Notes: generated by a model not told the origin, from the letters alone. A stretch of 64,000 nt of DNA from Saccharolobus shibatae B12 (GCF_019175345.1 NZ_CP077717.1:2389644-2453643), one strand, 5' to 3'. Counted from the first letter of the stretch, positions 47,862 to 58,617 are shown. Program-made: numbers and translations.

Positions 47862-49115
47862 TTAGGTCCCTGATTTCCATTGTTCCAAGTACTCTTTTTG
47901 CTCCTCCGTCAACTCGTCAATTTGAATACCCATGGATTTCAACTTTATTCTAGCCACTTCGTAATCCAATTCCATTGGCATATTATACACTTTCTTCTCT
48001 AATTTTCCTCTATTCTTAACTAGGTATTCTACGGCTAAACCTTGATTTGCAAAGCTCATATCCATTACTTCACTAGGATGACCCTCTGCTGCAGCTAAAT
48101 TTACTAACCTACCATCTGCTAGTAAGTAAACTTTCTTACCGTTAGGTAAAGTATACTCATCAACATAAGGTCTTATATTTCTTACCTTAACTGCAGTCTC
48201 CTTTAACCCTTTTACGTCCACCTCTACGTTAAAGTGTCCTGCGTTAGATAAGATTGCGCCATCTTTCATATTGAGCATATGCTCTACTCTTATAGCCTTT
48301 GTATTTCCAGTAGCTGTTACGAATATGTCACCTACCTTTGAGGCCTCTGCAATAGGCATAACGTCAAAGCCATCCATTACTGCTTCAAGCGCTCTTATTG
48401 GATCTACTTCAGTTACTATGACTCTAGCGCCCATTCCTCTTAATCTATTAGCTATTCCCCTACCTACCCATCCATATCCAGCTACAACTGCGATTTTCCC
48501 TGCAATTAGAATGTTTGTAGCCCTAAGTATTCCATCTATGGCACTTTGTCCAGTTCCATATCTGTTATCGAAAAGGTACTTGGTATATGCGTTGTTTACT
48601 GCGATGAGAGGATACTTAAGGACACCGTCCTTCTCCATTGCCTTAAGTCTAATAACACCAGTTGTGGTTTCTTCAGTTCCGCCATAAATATCAAGTTTAG
48701 AACTTACCTTTTCATGAATGTAAACGTGTAAATCAGCACCATCATCCATTACAATATTTGGCTCGTGAATCTTTACAATACTTTCAATATTGGAATAGTA
48801 TTCTGTCTCATTTTCTCCTTTCCATGCGAATACTGAGATTCCTTCCTCTACTAAGGCTGCTGCTACATCATCTTGAGTTGAAAGTGGATTACTTCCAGCT
48901 AAAGCAACGTTAGCTCCACCCATTTTAAGGGTTTTAACTAGTGCTGCTGTTTCCTTGGTAACGTGAAGTACTGCTGATATGTTAATACCTTTTAGTGGTT
49001 TTTCAGCTTCAAATCTCCTCCTTATTTCCATCAATGTTGGCATGTGTCTTTCTGCCCATTCTATTTGCTTTTTTCCCTCACTTGCGAGAGAAAGGTCTTT
49101 TATTTTGTAGCTCAT
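47862..49115 (-). CDS. ahcY: adenosylhomocysteinase
   Basis: Splits S-adenosylhomocysteine into adenosine and homocysteine, recycling the product of methyltransferases. From the ATG at 49115 the protein has 417 residues, the known length of the Sulfolobus enzyme; a longer frame starts at 49190 but its extra 25 residues are unrelated. Motifs: [23 protein letters not shown]-type loop ([12 protein letters not shown]), [15 protein letters not shown] for NAD binding and GHFNVEVD. It lies between tRNA-Met and tRNA-Leu on the same strand. Confidence 0.97.
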   Translation of the reverse strand: MSYKIKDLSLASEGKKQIEWAERHMPTLMEIRRRFEAEKPLKGINISAVLHVTKETAALVKTLKMGGANVALAGSNPLSTQDDVAAALVEEGISVFAWKGENETEYYSNIESIVKIHEPNIVMDDGADLHVYIHEKVSSKLDIYGGTEETTTGVIRLKAMEKDGVLKYPLIAVNNAYTKYLFDNRYGTGQSAIDGILRATNILIAGKIAVVAGYGWVGRGIANRLRGMGARVIVTEVDPIRALEAVMDGFDVMPIAEASKVGDIFVTATGNTKAIRVEHMLNMKDGAILSNAGHFNVEVDVKGLKETAVKVRNIRPYVDEYTLPNGKKVYLLADGRLVNLAAAEGHPSEVMDMSFANQGLAVEYLVKNRGKLEKKVYNMPMELDYEVARIKLKSMGIQIDELTEEQKEYLEQWKSGT

Positions 49116-49190
49116 CGGAAGTTTTTTATCGAAAGAACATAAAAAGCTTAGGATTTTTATCTGTTTATCCAAGTATGCAAATTTTATCAC

Positions 49191-49275
49191 TGCGGGGGGC
49201 GGGATTTGAACCCGCGAAGGCCTTCGCCAGTAGGGCCTGAGCCTACCCCCTTCGACCTAGCTCGGGCACCCCCGC
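49191..49275 (-). tRNA. tRNA-Leu(CAG)
   Basis: Minus-strand class II tRNA with acceptor GCGGGGG, anticodon stem GTAGG/CCTAC and loop CTCAGGC (anticodon CAG), long variable arm, T-arm CGCGGGTTCAAATCCCGC. No intron. Confidence 0.94.
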
Positions 49276-49448
49276 ATGTTAAAATAAAGTAGAAGTTTTT
49301 GGTAATAAATTATTACCATTATAACTGCAGAAGGATTGCATTTTTCTTTTAAATATGATTTTAATGGTTACATAGATGAATGCATATATATATATCAACT
49401 GCCTATTGTTATGAAAAACTATTTAAACACTAACCAGTTAAATTTCAT

Positions 49449-50435
49449 ATGGCTGTAGGAACTGCGGCCGGAATATCTCTAAGTTCAATCTTAAGTACAA
49501 TAGGTGGGATTATTGAAGCAATAAGTGTTTCATTAGACATAGCACAGCAACAGTGTGAGATGATTTCACTGAAAGAGTATTATAAATATAAAATAGAGGG
49601 TAACAAAAAGATGTATGAGATTTATCCTGCCATAGCTGTTGCTGAAAGAATATCAGCTGTTGCCGTGTCAAACAGTTCAAGTGCTTATGAATTGAAAACT
49701 AAGATTTTTAGACAAGGTATTGTGATTAAGACTGAGGATACTGGAGAATACTATTACATTGGAGGAATATCACCAGTGTGGATAGGTGGTAGTAATATTG
49801 CAGTATATCAAGGTGGTGCGGCGTTTAGGGGTTCAGTAAAATTGCCTGCTAAGGCTAGGGATATTTTTATAAGTAATGGAGGAATTGGAATTATACCGTT
49901 AAAGAGGGTATCAGCACAGATTGAATGGTATAATCCAGCTAGGTTTAAATCTTGCCAAGGTCTACTTGGTACAATTTGGGATTACATAACTACGATAGGT
50001 GTTGCTTCAGTAGTTGCAATTGCAAGTTTAGCATCAGAAATAACGCTTTCTTCTCCAAGAAGTATAGATGATTTAGTCTATCCCGGTAGTGGTGGTAGTT
50101 ATTATGTTTCAAAAACTCTCATAGGGAGTTCGTTAGGAGGAGAGAGGTCTGACGAACTTCGTACTACTTCTGATCAATATCCTTTCATCTATCTGGCTTT
50201 GGCCTTATTTAAGCAAGTAGCTAGTGGGTTAGGTTTATCAAATTATCCTGCAGTTACGGTTAATGGTCCAATAGATGTGGCCTTAAATAATTGTAACCAA
50301 ATCATGCCTAGTGAGTATTGTACAAGAATTGCAGTAGGAACTGTATTTCAACCGTTTACTCTCGATTTCAAGTTTAATGATATTGATATTGGTGCTCCAG
50401 TGTTCAGTAGACAATTTTGTGCGACTTATTGTTAA
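49449..50435 (+). CDS. unknown protein, two-gene module A, hydrophobic helices and Cys-rich end
   Basis: A 328-residue protein of no family I recognise. The N-terminus (residues 2-30) is a Gly/Ser/Ile-rich hydrophobic helix, a beta-rich middle follows (about 80-155), and a second hydrophobic helix lies near 170-200 (TIGVASVVAIASLASEI). Cysteines cluster toward the C-terminus (NNCNQ, EYCTR, FCATYC), and the last residue is Cys. TATA-like TATTTAAAC sits about 25 bases upstream of the ATG, implying a leaderless message. It is followed after 12 bases by a 182-residue gene. Features would fit an exported or membrane-active protein; a sulfolobicin-like toxin is one speculative idea. Confidence 0.6.
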   Translation: MAVGTAAGISLSSILSTIGGIIEAISVSLDIAQQQCEMISLKEYYKYKIEGNKKMYEIYPAIAVAERISAVAVSNSSSAYELKTKIFRQGIVIKTEDTGEYYYIGGISPVWIGGSNIAVYQGGAAFRGSVKLPAKARDIFISNGGIGIIPLKRVSAQIEWYNPARFKSCQGLLGTIWDYITTIGVASVVAIASLASEITLSSPRSIDDLVYPGSGGSYYVSKTLIGSSLGGERSDELRTTSDQYPFIYLALALFKQVASGLGLSNYPAVTVNGPIDVALNNCNQIMPSEYCTRIAVGTVFQPFTLDFKFNDIDIGAPVFSRQFCATYC

Positions 50436-50447
50436 GAATTTGGATTA

Positions 50448-50996
50448 GTGGGACTAATCAAATCCTTCTCAACAAGAACTATTAATGTGCCACTTGGTAA
50501 TAATTTGCAATATCCAGTTGAATTCGTCTTTTTGGACGTTGTTAAGCCTCCCACTGATTTCACTACAGCTGGTATCGCAAATTACGCTAAGGAGTTGAAT
50601 ATAAGCGAGGGATTTAACGTTATAATAGATGCCCTTAATAAGGAGAAAAAGGCTATTGCTGGGATTTCTGCAGTTTTTCCATTAGCCATTGCTGAGTTGG
50701 CTGCACTTACCATTGATTGGTCTGAAGTGTCTTCTGAAGAGGGTTATAGGCAAGTTGAGGAGAGGGCTAGGGAATTACAAAACGTTTATAATGAGGTTTT
50801 ATCTACGATAAATAACTGCATTGAAGCTTATCCCGGTTTAACTAGGAATCACAAGACAATGTATAGGCAAATGATAAGGGATTATCTGAATGGCATTTTA
50901 CCACTTGCAAATCCAGATTGGAGTCCCAACGAGTTAAAGGATTATTTACTACAAGAGGTCACGAATTACTTGTTAAATTATGGGATCTCGTGTTAA
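50448..50996 (+). CDS. unknown protein, two-gene module B, helical
   Basis: A 182-residue protein starting at GTG, 12 bases after module A. The first 45 residues are beta-like (KSFSTRTINVPLGNN, EFVFLDVVKPP); the rest is helical, with a hydrophobic helix AIAGISAVFPLAIAELAAL (about residues 67-85) and a long amphipathic stretch. It ends in ISC, a terminal cysteine as in module A. Its gene stops 40 bases before tRNA-Leu(TAA). Close spacing and shared terminal Cys suggest that the two proteins work together. Function unknown. Confidence 0.6.
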   Translation: MGLIKSFSTRTINVPLGNNLQYPVEFVFLDVVKPPTDFTTAGIANYAKELNISEGFNVIIDALNKEKKAIAGISAVFPLAIAELAALTIDWSEVSSEEGYRQVEERARELQNVYNEVLSTINNCIEAYPGLTRNHKTMYRQMIRDYLNGILPLANPDWSPNELKDYLLQEVTNYLLNYGISC

Positions 50997-51035
50997 TTTC
51001 CTCTTTTTCCAAAAATTGGACGAATAGAATTATTA

Positions 51036-51135
51036 TGCGGGGGACGGGATTCGAACCCGTGCAGGCCTTCGCCAGCGGATCTCTTACTTGGGGGTCTTAA
51101 GTCCGCCCCCTTTGACCAGGCTCGGGCACCCCCGC
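51036..51135 (-). tRNA. tRNA-Leu(TAA) with 15-nt intron
   Basis: Minus-strand class II tRNA with acceptor GCGGGGG, anticodon stem GCGGA/TCCGC, loop CTTAAG-A interrupted after position 37 by 15 bases (51081-51095). Anticodon TAA. Confidence 0.93.
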
Positions 51136-51224
51136 AATCTATTATACTGAGTTCAGTTTTACCTTATATGTTTTTCCAACAAAAATCTTAATTATGTGGT
51201 ATATAATGAGTAAGAGGGAATATT

Positions 51225-51530
51225 ATGGTTAAACATTCGAGGGGTTATCGAACTAGATCAAGGAGTTTATTGAGAAAGAGTCCTAGAGAGAGAGGTGCAG
51301 TTCCATCTCTAAGCAGATTAATGGTTGAATATAAGGAAGGAGATAAGGTCGTAATAAAGATAAACCCATCAGTACATTCCGGTATGCCTCATAGGCGGTA
51401 TCAAGGCAAAGTAGGGAAAATTATTGGAAAACGAGGTAGGGCATATTTAGTTTCGGTCACATTGGGCGATAAGGAAAAGGTAATAATTGTTAGGCCTGAA
51501 CATTTGGTTTCTTTTAGTTCTAGTGGGTGA
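51225..51530 (+). CDS. rpl21e: ribosomal protein L21e
   Basis: A 101-residue large-subunit protein: VKHSRGYRTRSRSLLRKSPR at the N-terminus, GDKVVIKINPSVHSGMPHRRYQG and KVGKIIGKRGRAYLVSV, the SH3-like core. Followed after 7 bases by the Rpo4 gene; L21e-Rpo4 pairing is common in archaea. First gene of a long plus-strand series (51225-56271) with small gaps and overlaps. Confidence 0.97.
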   Translation: MVKHSRGYRTRSRSLLRKSPRERGAVPSLSRLMVEYKEGDKVVIKINPSVHSGMPHRRYQGKVGKIIGKRGRAYLVSVTLGDKEKVIIVRPEHLVSFSSSG

Positions 51531-51537
51531 TTAGTAT

Positions 51538-51879
51538 TTGTCATCTGTATACATAGTTGAGGAGCACTATATTCCTTACTCAGTGGCGAAAAAATTACTA
51601 AGTGATGTAATTAAATCTGGGAGTTCATCTAATTTATTACAAAGGACTTATGATTATTTAAATAGTGTAGAGAAATGTGATGCTGAGTCCGCACAGAAGG
51701 TTGTTGAAGAGTTGAGCAGTATTATAAGTAGGGAAGATGTTAGAGCGGTTTTAGCTAGTATTTGCCCTATTACACCTGACGAGGTAAGGAGTATTTTGAT
51801 AATGGACAGTAATAGGACATATACTTCTGAGGACATACAAAAAATAATTGATATAATTAGGAAATACATTAAGAGTTGA
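51538..51879 (+). CDS. rpo4: RNA polymerase subunit Rpo4 (F)
   Basis: A 113-residue helical protein of the Rpb4 family that with Rpo7 forms the polymerase stalk. Motifs: [29 protein letters not shown] and the C-terminal HRDC-like helices [11 protein letters not shown] and [17 protein letters not shown] start. Neighbours L21e and the DUF655 protein are its usual archaeal partners in gene order. Confidence 0.95.
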
Positions 51880-51920
51880 GTTTTTACTTTTAGAATCTAT
51901 TACTACTTAGGGAAGTAGAA

Positions 51921-52547
51921 TTGCAAAGAAAAAGGGTAGTAAAGGAGCGAGTAGTGTATGTTTTAGATTATATGAGGGAAGGTAATCCATTAGATAGGCA
52001 TAAGTTTCACAAGGATAAGCCTCTTATTCAAGCTGTAGGGGAGGATTACTTCTTATTGCTTGAACTCACTCCTCTATCTTATAATTTGGATTTCTTTCCC
52101 GAGGATAAGATTGAATTGGACTCAAATTCCAGTGTTAAGGTAGATGCTCATATTTCTTACGAGGATCTTACATCAGTATCTAAAGATAATTTGCCTAAGA
52201 TCTTGCATAAAATAGTTTTAGAGAAAGAAAAAGTCTTCGTGGAGATTTTTAACAAGGCTGAACCATTAACGTTAAAGCTTCATGCGTTGGAGTTATTGCC
52301 AAACATTGGTAAAAAGACTTTAAGAATAATTCTGGAGGAAAGAAAGAAGAAACCCTTTGAGAGTTTTAAAGATATAGAGACGCGTATAGGCGTTAAGGAT
52401 GTGGCTTCAATACTAGTAGAGAGGATAATGAAGGAGATGCAAGGTGGAGAGAAATACTATCTGTTTGTATATCCTCTTGTATCAGATGAAAATAAAAGAT
52501 TAGAACAGCAATTCATTTACGTGGGTTATATTGAAAAGCTAAAGTAA
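51921..52547 (+). CDS. DUF655 protein (putative RNA-binding)
   Basis: A 208-residue protein of the archaeal DUF655 family: N-terminal YVLDYMREGNPLDRH and QAVGEDYFLLLELTP with an OB-like region, followed by a helix-hairpin-helix pair (LHALELLPNIGKKTLRIIL and FESFKDIETRIGVKDVASIL). It occurs between the Rpo4 and KsgA genes in many archaea, which suggests a role in rRNA or transcription-linked processes. Experimental function unknown. It ends at a TAA that overlaps the region where ksgA must start. Confidence 0.85.
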   Translation: MQRKRVVKERVVYVLDYMREGNPLDRHKFHKDKPLIQAVGEDYFLLLELTPLSYNLDFFPEDKIELDSNSSVKVDAHISYEDLTSVSKDNLPKILHKIVLEKEKVFVEIFNKAEPLTLKLHALELLPNIGKKTLRIILEERKKKPFESFKDIETRIGVKDVASILVERIMKEMQGGEKYYLFVYPLVSDENKRLEQQFIYVGYIEKLK

Positions 52548-53200
52548 GGCTTTCACAAGTTTTTCTTATTGACAAGAGTTTTATAGAAAAGTTTATTTCA
52601 TACGTGGATACTGGAATCAGACCTATTTTAGAGATTGGATGTGGAAAAGGGAATATTACTAAGTTTTTAGAACCCGATATTTGTATTGAATTAGATAAGA
52701 AAATGACAGACTATTTGAAAAATTATAATCTTGTAATAGCAGATGCGAGATATTTGCCAATACTAAGGGGTCAATTGGTTTCTTCTCTACCTTACCAGAT
52801 AACTTCAGATTTTTTCAAGGAGGTAGTTAAACTTGACAATATACCTAAGCTTACATTGATTTTGCAAAAGGATTTTGTGGATAAGATTCTTAACGATCCT
52901 ACATATATTTCTTTTTTGCTTAATTATGTGTTTGATATACAGACTAAAGACATAATTCCACCAAGATGTTTCAGTCCTCGTCCAAAAGTCTATTCAATTA
53001 TTACAGTTTTTAATAGGATAAGAGAATATAATGAAGATGTTGATAGTTTAATTTCATGTATTAGTAGATATAGGAATAAAACTTTAAAAAAGGCTTCTAA
53101 GTTGTGTGGGCTTAGTTCAGATAATAATTTGAAGGTGAGGGAATTTAAACCTTGGCAAGTGTTAGAATTGTTGAATTCCGTGGGATTAAGTTATGTTTGA
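52547..53200 (+). CDS. ksgA: 16S rRNA dimethyladenosine transferase, no standard start codon
   Basis: Dimethylates two adjacent adenines near the 3' end of 16S rRNA. The conserved N-terminus RLSQVFLIDKSFIEKF is present (from about 52547) followed by SAM motif LEIGCGKGN and the catalytic SSLPYQIT motif. The first standard start codon, GTG at 52604, lies after this conserved segment, and an in-frame TGA occurs at 52532. Translation therefore starts at an unusual codon between 52535 and about 52570, or the start codon is mutated. At about 218 residues it is shorter than bacterial KsgA. The end overlaps the HemK-like gene. Confidence 0.85.
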   Translation, partial: RLSQVFLIDKSFIEKFISYVDTGIRPILEIGCGKGNITKFLEPDICIELDKKMTDYLKNYNLVIADARYLPILRGQLVSSLPYQITSDFFKEVVKLDNIPKLTLILQKDFVDKILNDPTYISFLLNYVFDIQTKDIIPPRCFSPRPKVYSIITVFNRIREYNEDVDSLISCISRYRNKTLKKASKLCGLSSDNNLKVREFKPWQVLELLNSVGLSYV

Positions 53201-53775
53201 ATGATCAGACGTATGAACCTTCTCATGATACCGATATTCTACTTAACTTAGTAAAGGTAGGTAAAGGGGATAAGGTCTTAGATATGGGATCTGGTTCTGG
53301 GATTTTAGGAATATGGTCTCTGATAATGGGAGGAAAGGTAATGTTTGTAGATATAAATCCATATGCGACAACATCTACATTATGTTCCTTAAAAGTTAAT
53401 AATCTGTATAATAGTCCAAATTATTTAGGTGTTCTTAATTGCGATTTGTTGTCTTGTCTTAGAAAGTATAATTTTGATGCAGCTATTTTTAACCCTCCCT
53501 ATTTACCAGTGGAGGAGTATAATGAATGGATAGGGTATAGTTGGTCTGGTGGAAAGGATGGAAGTAAAGTTCTTGTTGATTTTTTAAAAACTGTAAAAGC
53601 TAATAGAATTTATACCCTATATTCTTCTTTAAGTGATGAAGATAGGATATTATATGCTATTAATAAGGGAAGATTCAAAATTTCACAGAAGTATGAGAAG
53701 GTTATTGGGTATGAGAGATTGATAGGATTGGAGTTGGTGAAGGAGGATGATAAGGGTAGTTTTAGTAGAGCCTGA
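53152..53775 (+). CDS. HemK/Mtq2-type protein glutamine methyltransferase
   Basis: A 207-residue SAM-dependent methyltransferase with VLDMGSGSGILGIWSL (SAM motif I) and the NPPYLP motif (about residues 114-119), used to methylate Gln in release factor aRF1 (Mtq2) or other amide groups. In archaea the enzyme works with a Trm112-like partner. TTG start at 53152 within the ksgA end, overlapping by 49 bases, and the end overlaps trmJ by 29, so ksgA, this gene and trmJ are translationally linked. Confidence 0.88.
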   Translation: MASVRIVEFRGIKLCLNDQTYEPSHDTDILLNLVKVGKGDKVLDMGSGSGILGIWSLIMGGKVMFVDINPYATTSTLCSLKVNNLYNSPNYLGVLNCDLLSCLRKYNFDAAIFNPPYLPVEEYNEWIGYSWSGGKDGSKVLVDFLKTVKANRIYTLYSSLSDEDRILYAINKGRFKISQKYEKVIGYERLIGLELVKEDDKGSFSRA

Positions 53776-54460
53776 AGGTGAATATAACATTGGTTTTGTT
53801 GCCAGATTATGTAGAAATTTTTTGGTTGATGAACTCTATATAGTTAATCCAAGGGCCAATGTTTCTGAGGCTTTCAAGTTTTCCGCCGGTGGGAAAGAAT
53901 TTTTAGAGAAGGCTAAAATTGTAAATAGCTTTGATGAGGCTATAAATGACGTCGATATTAAGATAGCTACTTCCAGTATAGCAGATAATAATGGAGATAT
54001 TTTACGGAAATCTATAAGACCGTGGGAACTGCTGTCTTTAATTCAAGGTAAGAAAGTCGCATTGGTTTTCGGTAGAGAAAGCGTTGGTCTAACTAGAGAA
54101 GAGATATTTAAGTGTGATTTTCTCCTTTATATTCCAGCGAATCCTAGTTATCCCGTTCTTAATCTTTCTCATGCTGTTGGCATAGTATTATATGAAATTT
54201 GGAAAAATAGAGAATTATTGAATAATCCCCAGACTTCTACAATTTCTGATCAATCGATAAAATTAATAGATAAATATGCCGAAATTCTCTATAAAATGCT
54301 TAAAAGATCTGATGATGATTATAAGATGTATATAGCACTAAAGCGTGCCATTATAAAGGGAGTAAAGGATGAGGAAGAGGCTAGGGTCATTGTGCATTTT
54401 TTGAGAAAACTTTATACCAGAATAATCCACAATGAAAAAGAGATGAATAATGTCAGCTAA
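53747..54460 (+). CDS. trmJ: TrmJ-type tRNA 2'-O-methyltransferase (SPOUT)
   Basis: A 237-residue SpoU-class methyltransferase. VLVEPEGEYNIGFVARLCRNF is the N-terminal substrate motif, VALVFGRESVGLTREEI and PANPSYPVLNLSHAVGIVLYE form the trefoil-knot SAM site. The Sulfolobus enzyme TrmJ methylates C32 in several tRNAs. Position downstream of two other RNA or protein methyltransferases fits a translation-factor modification cluster. The end overlaps rps3ae by 11 bases. Confidence 0.9.
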   Translation: MIRVVLVEPEGEYNIGFVARLCRNFLVDELYIVNPRANVSEAFKFSAGGKEFLEKAKIVNSFDEAINDVDIKIATSSIADNNGDILRKSIRPWELLSLIQGKKVALVFGRESVGLTREEIFKCDFLLYIPANPSYPVLNLSHAVGIVLYEIWKNRELLNNPQTSTISDQSIKLIDKYAEILYKMLKRSDDDYKMYIALKRAIIKGVKDEEEARVIVHFLRKLYTRIIHNEKEMNNVS

Positions 54461-55076
54461 AGGAGGGGCAATCAAGGATAAGTGGAAAATGAAGAAATGG
54501 TATAGTATAATTGCACCTAAAGTTTTTGGAGAGGTTTCCTTAGGTTCTACACCAGCCTACGATGTGACTCAAACCATAGGGAGAAGAGTTGAGACAACTT
54601 TATATGATCTCACTGGTGATTTCAGCCAAGTTTACGTTCACTTATACTTTAAGATTATAAGCAATGAAGGGGACAGATTGATTACGAGATTTGTTGGACA
54701 TGAGCTCTCGAGAGATTACTTAAGATCATTAATTAGGAGAAAGAGCTCTAAAGTAAACAGCGTATTTGATGTTACTACTAAGGATGGTTATGTAGTAAGG
54801 GTTAAGGGATTAGTTCTAACTACGTATAAATGTCATCAATCTCAAAAAACTGCGATTAGAAAAATAATTAATGAGACCATATCCAAAAAAGCTAGTGAAC
54901 TTACCTTTGATGATTTTACACAAGAGGTAGTGTTTGGGAGACTAGCTAATGAAATATTTGAGGCAACAAAGAAGATATACCCACTAAGGAAGGCTGAAAT
55001 AGAAAAAACTAAAGTGCTAAAAGTGCCAGAAAATTTAGGTAAACAAGTTGAAAGCAGTAGTGTTAGCGGCGGGTAA
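54450..55076 (+). CDS. rps3ae: ribosomal protein S3Ae (eS1)
   Basis: A 208-residue small-subunit protein: KDKWKMKKWYSIIAPKVFGE, LYDLTGDFSQVYVHLYFKI and the basic C-terminus KKIYPLRKAEIEKTKVLK. It overlaps both neighbours, trmJ (11 bases) and the nucleotidyltransferase (29 bases), an unusually dense arrangement that implies coupled translation. Confidence 0.95.
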   Translation: MSAKGGAIKDKWKMKKWYSIIAPKVFGEVSLGSTPAYDVTQTIGRRVETTLYDLTGDFSQVYVHLYFKIISNEGDRLITRFVGHELSRDYLRSLIRRKSSKVNSVFDVTTKDGYVVRVKGLVLTTYKCHQSQKTAIRKIINETISKKASELTFDDFTQEVVFGRLANEIFEATKKIYPLRKAEIEKTKVLKVPENLGKQVESSSVSGG

Positions 55077-56271
55077 AGGAGAGAGATTAGAGCCAATAAC
55101 TCATACAAGACCTAAACCTTTTGTTCCTGTTCTTGATACTCCTTTAATTTTAAGAAATATTAGAATAGTTAAGAAATATGTTAATGATGTTGTAATTGTA
55201 ATAAATTCAAATCATAAGGAATATTTTAAACTTATTGAAGGAGTTAGCCTAGTTGAACAGACTGAAGGAAAAGGTACTGCGGCAGCTTTACGAGCAGTGA
55301 AAAAATATCTTGAGAGAGATGACGAATTTTTAGTTATATATGGGGATCTTCTTTTTGAAGAAGAAGCAGTAGAGAAAATAGTTAACACTCACGGAGAAGC
55401 AATTCTAGCTACAGAATCCGACGATCCTAAAAAATATGGCGTTATAGTTAAAGATTCGGAAAATAGACTAGTGAGAATAGTTGAAAAACCCGAAAATCCT
55501 CCTTCGAAATTAATCAATGCAGGTATCTATAAGCTTACCTATGATATTTTCTCATATATAGACAAAATAGGTTTATCAAGCAGAGGTGAACTTGAACTTA
55601 CAGATGCTGTAAATCTTATCGGAAATAAGGTGAAGGTAGTTACATACAATGGGATATGGTTAGATATAGGAAGGCCTTGGGATTTAATAGAGGCTAATAA
55701 GGTCCTTTTAGATAAGGAGAAGGATAGAAATCTAGGTGTGATGGAGGAGAATGTCAAAATTAAAGGTAAGGCAATTATTGAAGATGGTGTTGTAATAAAA
55801 TCTGGTACCTATATAGAGGGTCCCGTTTATATAGGCAAAAATTCTGTTATCGGACCCAATGCCTATATAAGGCCATATAGCGTGATAGGAAGTAACGTTA
55901 AGGTGGGTGCGTTCAATGAGATAAAGGAGAGTGTGATAATGGAAAATACAAAGATACCGCATTTAAGTTATGTCGGCGATAGTGTAATCTGTGAAGATGT
56001 GAATTTTGGGGCAGGAACGATAACAGCTAATCTACGATTTGATGAAAAGGAAGTTAAAGTCAATATAAAAAATGAAAGGGTAGGCAGTGGAAGAAAGAAA
56101 TTAGGTGCAATAGTAGGCGCTCATGTAAGAACTGGGATTAACGTATCCATATTGCCTGGAGTAAAGATTGGTGCATATGCTTGGATTTATCCAGGTGCTA
56201 TCGTAGATAGGGATGTTGAGAAAGGTGAGAAATTTGTTCCATACTACTTAAGAAGGTCTAGCGGTACTTGA
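55048..56271 (+). CDS. bifunctional sugar-1-phosphate nucleotidylyltransferase/acetyltransferase
   Basis: A 407-residue protein like GlmU-type ST0452 of Sulfolobus tokodaii. Residues 1-230 are a nucleotidyltransferase with AVVLAAGKGERLEPITHTRPKPF and GDLLFEEEAVEK; residues from about 235 form a left-handed beta-helix (repeats such as VIGPNAYIRPYSVIGSN) with acetyltransferase features. It would make UDP-N-acetylglucosamine or related nucleotide sugars for glycosylation. TTG start inside rps3ae. Exact sugar unknown. Convergent overlap of 24 bases with ychF. Confidence 0.88.
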   Translation: MKAVVLAAGKGERLEPITHTRPKPFVPVLDTPLILRNIRIVKKYVNDVVIVINSNHKEYFKLIEGVSLVEQTEGKGTAAALRAVKKYLERDDEFLVIYGDLLFEEEAVEKIVNTHGEAILATESDDPKKYGVIVKDSENRLVRIVEKPENPPSKLINAGIYKLTYDIFSYIDKIGLSSRGELELTDAVNLIGNKVKVVTYNGIWLDIGRPWDLIEANKVLLDKEKDRNLGVMEENVKIKGKAIIEDGVVIKSGTYIEGPVYIGKNSVIGPNAYIRPYSVIGSNVKVGAFNEIKESVIMENTKIPHLSYVGDSVICEDVNFGAGTITANLRFDEKEVKVNIKNERVGSGRKKLGAIVGAHVRTGINVSILPGVKIGAYAWIYPGAIVDRDVEKGEKFVPYYLRRSSGT

Positions 56272-57453
56272 TACAATCTTTATTACATCATTGTTCTGTA
56301 GTTGATAATTCTCTCCAACTCTCATTTTCCTCTTCACATCAATAGCGTATAAGAAACCTTTTGCTAATTCCGTATGTATAGCGTTAGCTAAATCTTTTGG
56401 AGTAGAACCTTTCTTTAGGAGTATCGCGTCCGGTAAAACGTTTCCATTTCTGTCAGTCAGTTTCTTCTCATCTTCTACTGGATATGTTACGATCATGTTC
56501 AACGCATCAACTGTTGCTGTATTTATGGCTTCTTGCACTCCAGTACTTCCATACACTTGTAGCACACTACTTCTAATATATTCTAGAGCACTTTTTTGTT
56601 TCTCGTTTAATGGTTTAAGTATGGTAAAATCATTATCTCCTGGAATGTAAGCTATTATTCCAGCCTTTGCTGCTTTCCTTAGAGCCATTTCTGATGCTGC
56701 ACTAGTTGGAATAACCCACTTGTATTTCTCTTTTAATCTCTTAATGTTATTTCGAGCTTGTGGTAAATCGCTCTTGTTTGCAGCAATTATCATAGGTTTA
56801 CTTATTTCTCGTAAAGTTTTAGCGAATGCCCTTAAATCTTGTTCCGTCCATTGCATTAATTTTAGGTTTTCCAATTTTGTAGCTTTTAGAGTTTCAATAA
56901 TGTGTGATCTATTTACAGATATTCCAGATAATTTACTTAGTAAGGCTTCTACTAGATCTTTTCCAGACAAATCTGTTGTTCTTGCAAATTTAGCCCAGTC
57001 TTTATTAATAATGGAATAAAACCATTCATTGAGCTCATTTTCTATAAACTTTATATCTTCTTCTGGGTCTCTTGACCCCGGCTCTACTGGGACACCCTCT
57101 TCATTTGTGGATCCACTTGCGTCAATTACATGTATTAGTGCATCAGCTTGACGTAAATCATCTAGGAACTTGTTTCCTAATCCTCTTCCTTCATGGGCAC
57201 CAGGTATTAATCCAGCTACATCTATTAGTTTTACTGGTATGAATCTATAATCATCTATGCAAATGGAATTCTTCGGATTACATTTGACATTAAATTCAGT
57301 ATGAACACATTTCACTCTTATATATCCTATACCTTCATTTGGATTTATAGTTACAAATGGTCTGTTAGCTATTTCCACATCTTTTAGTGTAGCTGCTGCA
57401 AAAAACGTACTTTTACCTACATTGGTCTTTCCTATAATTCCAATGGTAATCAT
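56248..57453 (-). CDS. Obg-family GTPase/ATPase YchF-like
   Basis: A 401-residue protein from the ATG at 57453; TATA-like TAATTAATAAATG about 27 bases upstream makes a leaderless start there, and a GTG at 57474 would add seven residues. G1 motif [13 protein letters not shown], switch region [17 protein letters not shown]3 [21 protein letters not shown]4 NKSD and a C-terminal TGS-type domain ([21 protein letters not shown]) mark the archaeal YchF/Obg group, associated with ribosomes. Convergent with the preceding gene, overlapping 24 bases. Confidence 0.92.
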   Translation of the reverse strand: MITIGIIGKTNVGKSTFFAAATLKDVEIANRPFVTINPNEGIGYIRVKCVHTEFNVKCNPKNSICIDDYRFIPVKLIDVAGLIPGAHEGRGLGNKFLDDLRQADALIHVIDASGSTNEEGVPVEPGSRDPEEDIKFIENELNEWFYSIINKDWAKFARTTDLSGKDLVEALLSKLSGISVNRSHIIETLKATKLENLKLMQWTEQDLRAFAKTLREISKPMIIAANKSDLPQARNNIKRLKEKYKWVIPTSAASEMALRKAAKAGIIAYIPGDNDFTILKPLNEKQKSALEYIRSSVLQVYGSTGVQEAINTATVDALNMIVTYPVEDEKKLTDRNGNVLPDAILLKKGSTPKDLANAIHTELAKGFLYAIDVKRKMRVGENYQLQNNDVIKIVSSTARPS

Positions 57454-57514
57454 ATGTTCTGATTTAGTGGACACATTTATTAATTAGATGCTTAGCATAG
57501 TATTTTGAGAATAG

Positions 57515-58617
<1,103 letters not shown>

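Noticed and set aside
51006-51100. Short frame reading RGTGFEPVQAFASGS
   Set aside because: Antisense translation of tRNA-Leu; a known annotation artefact.
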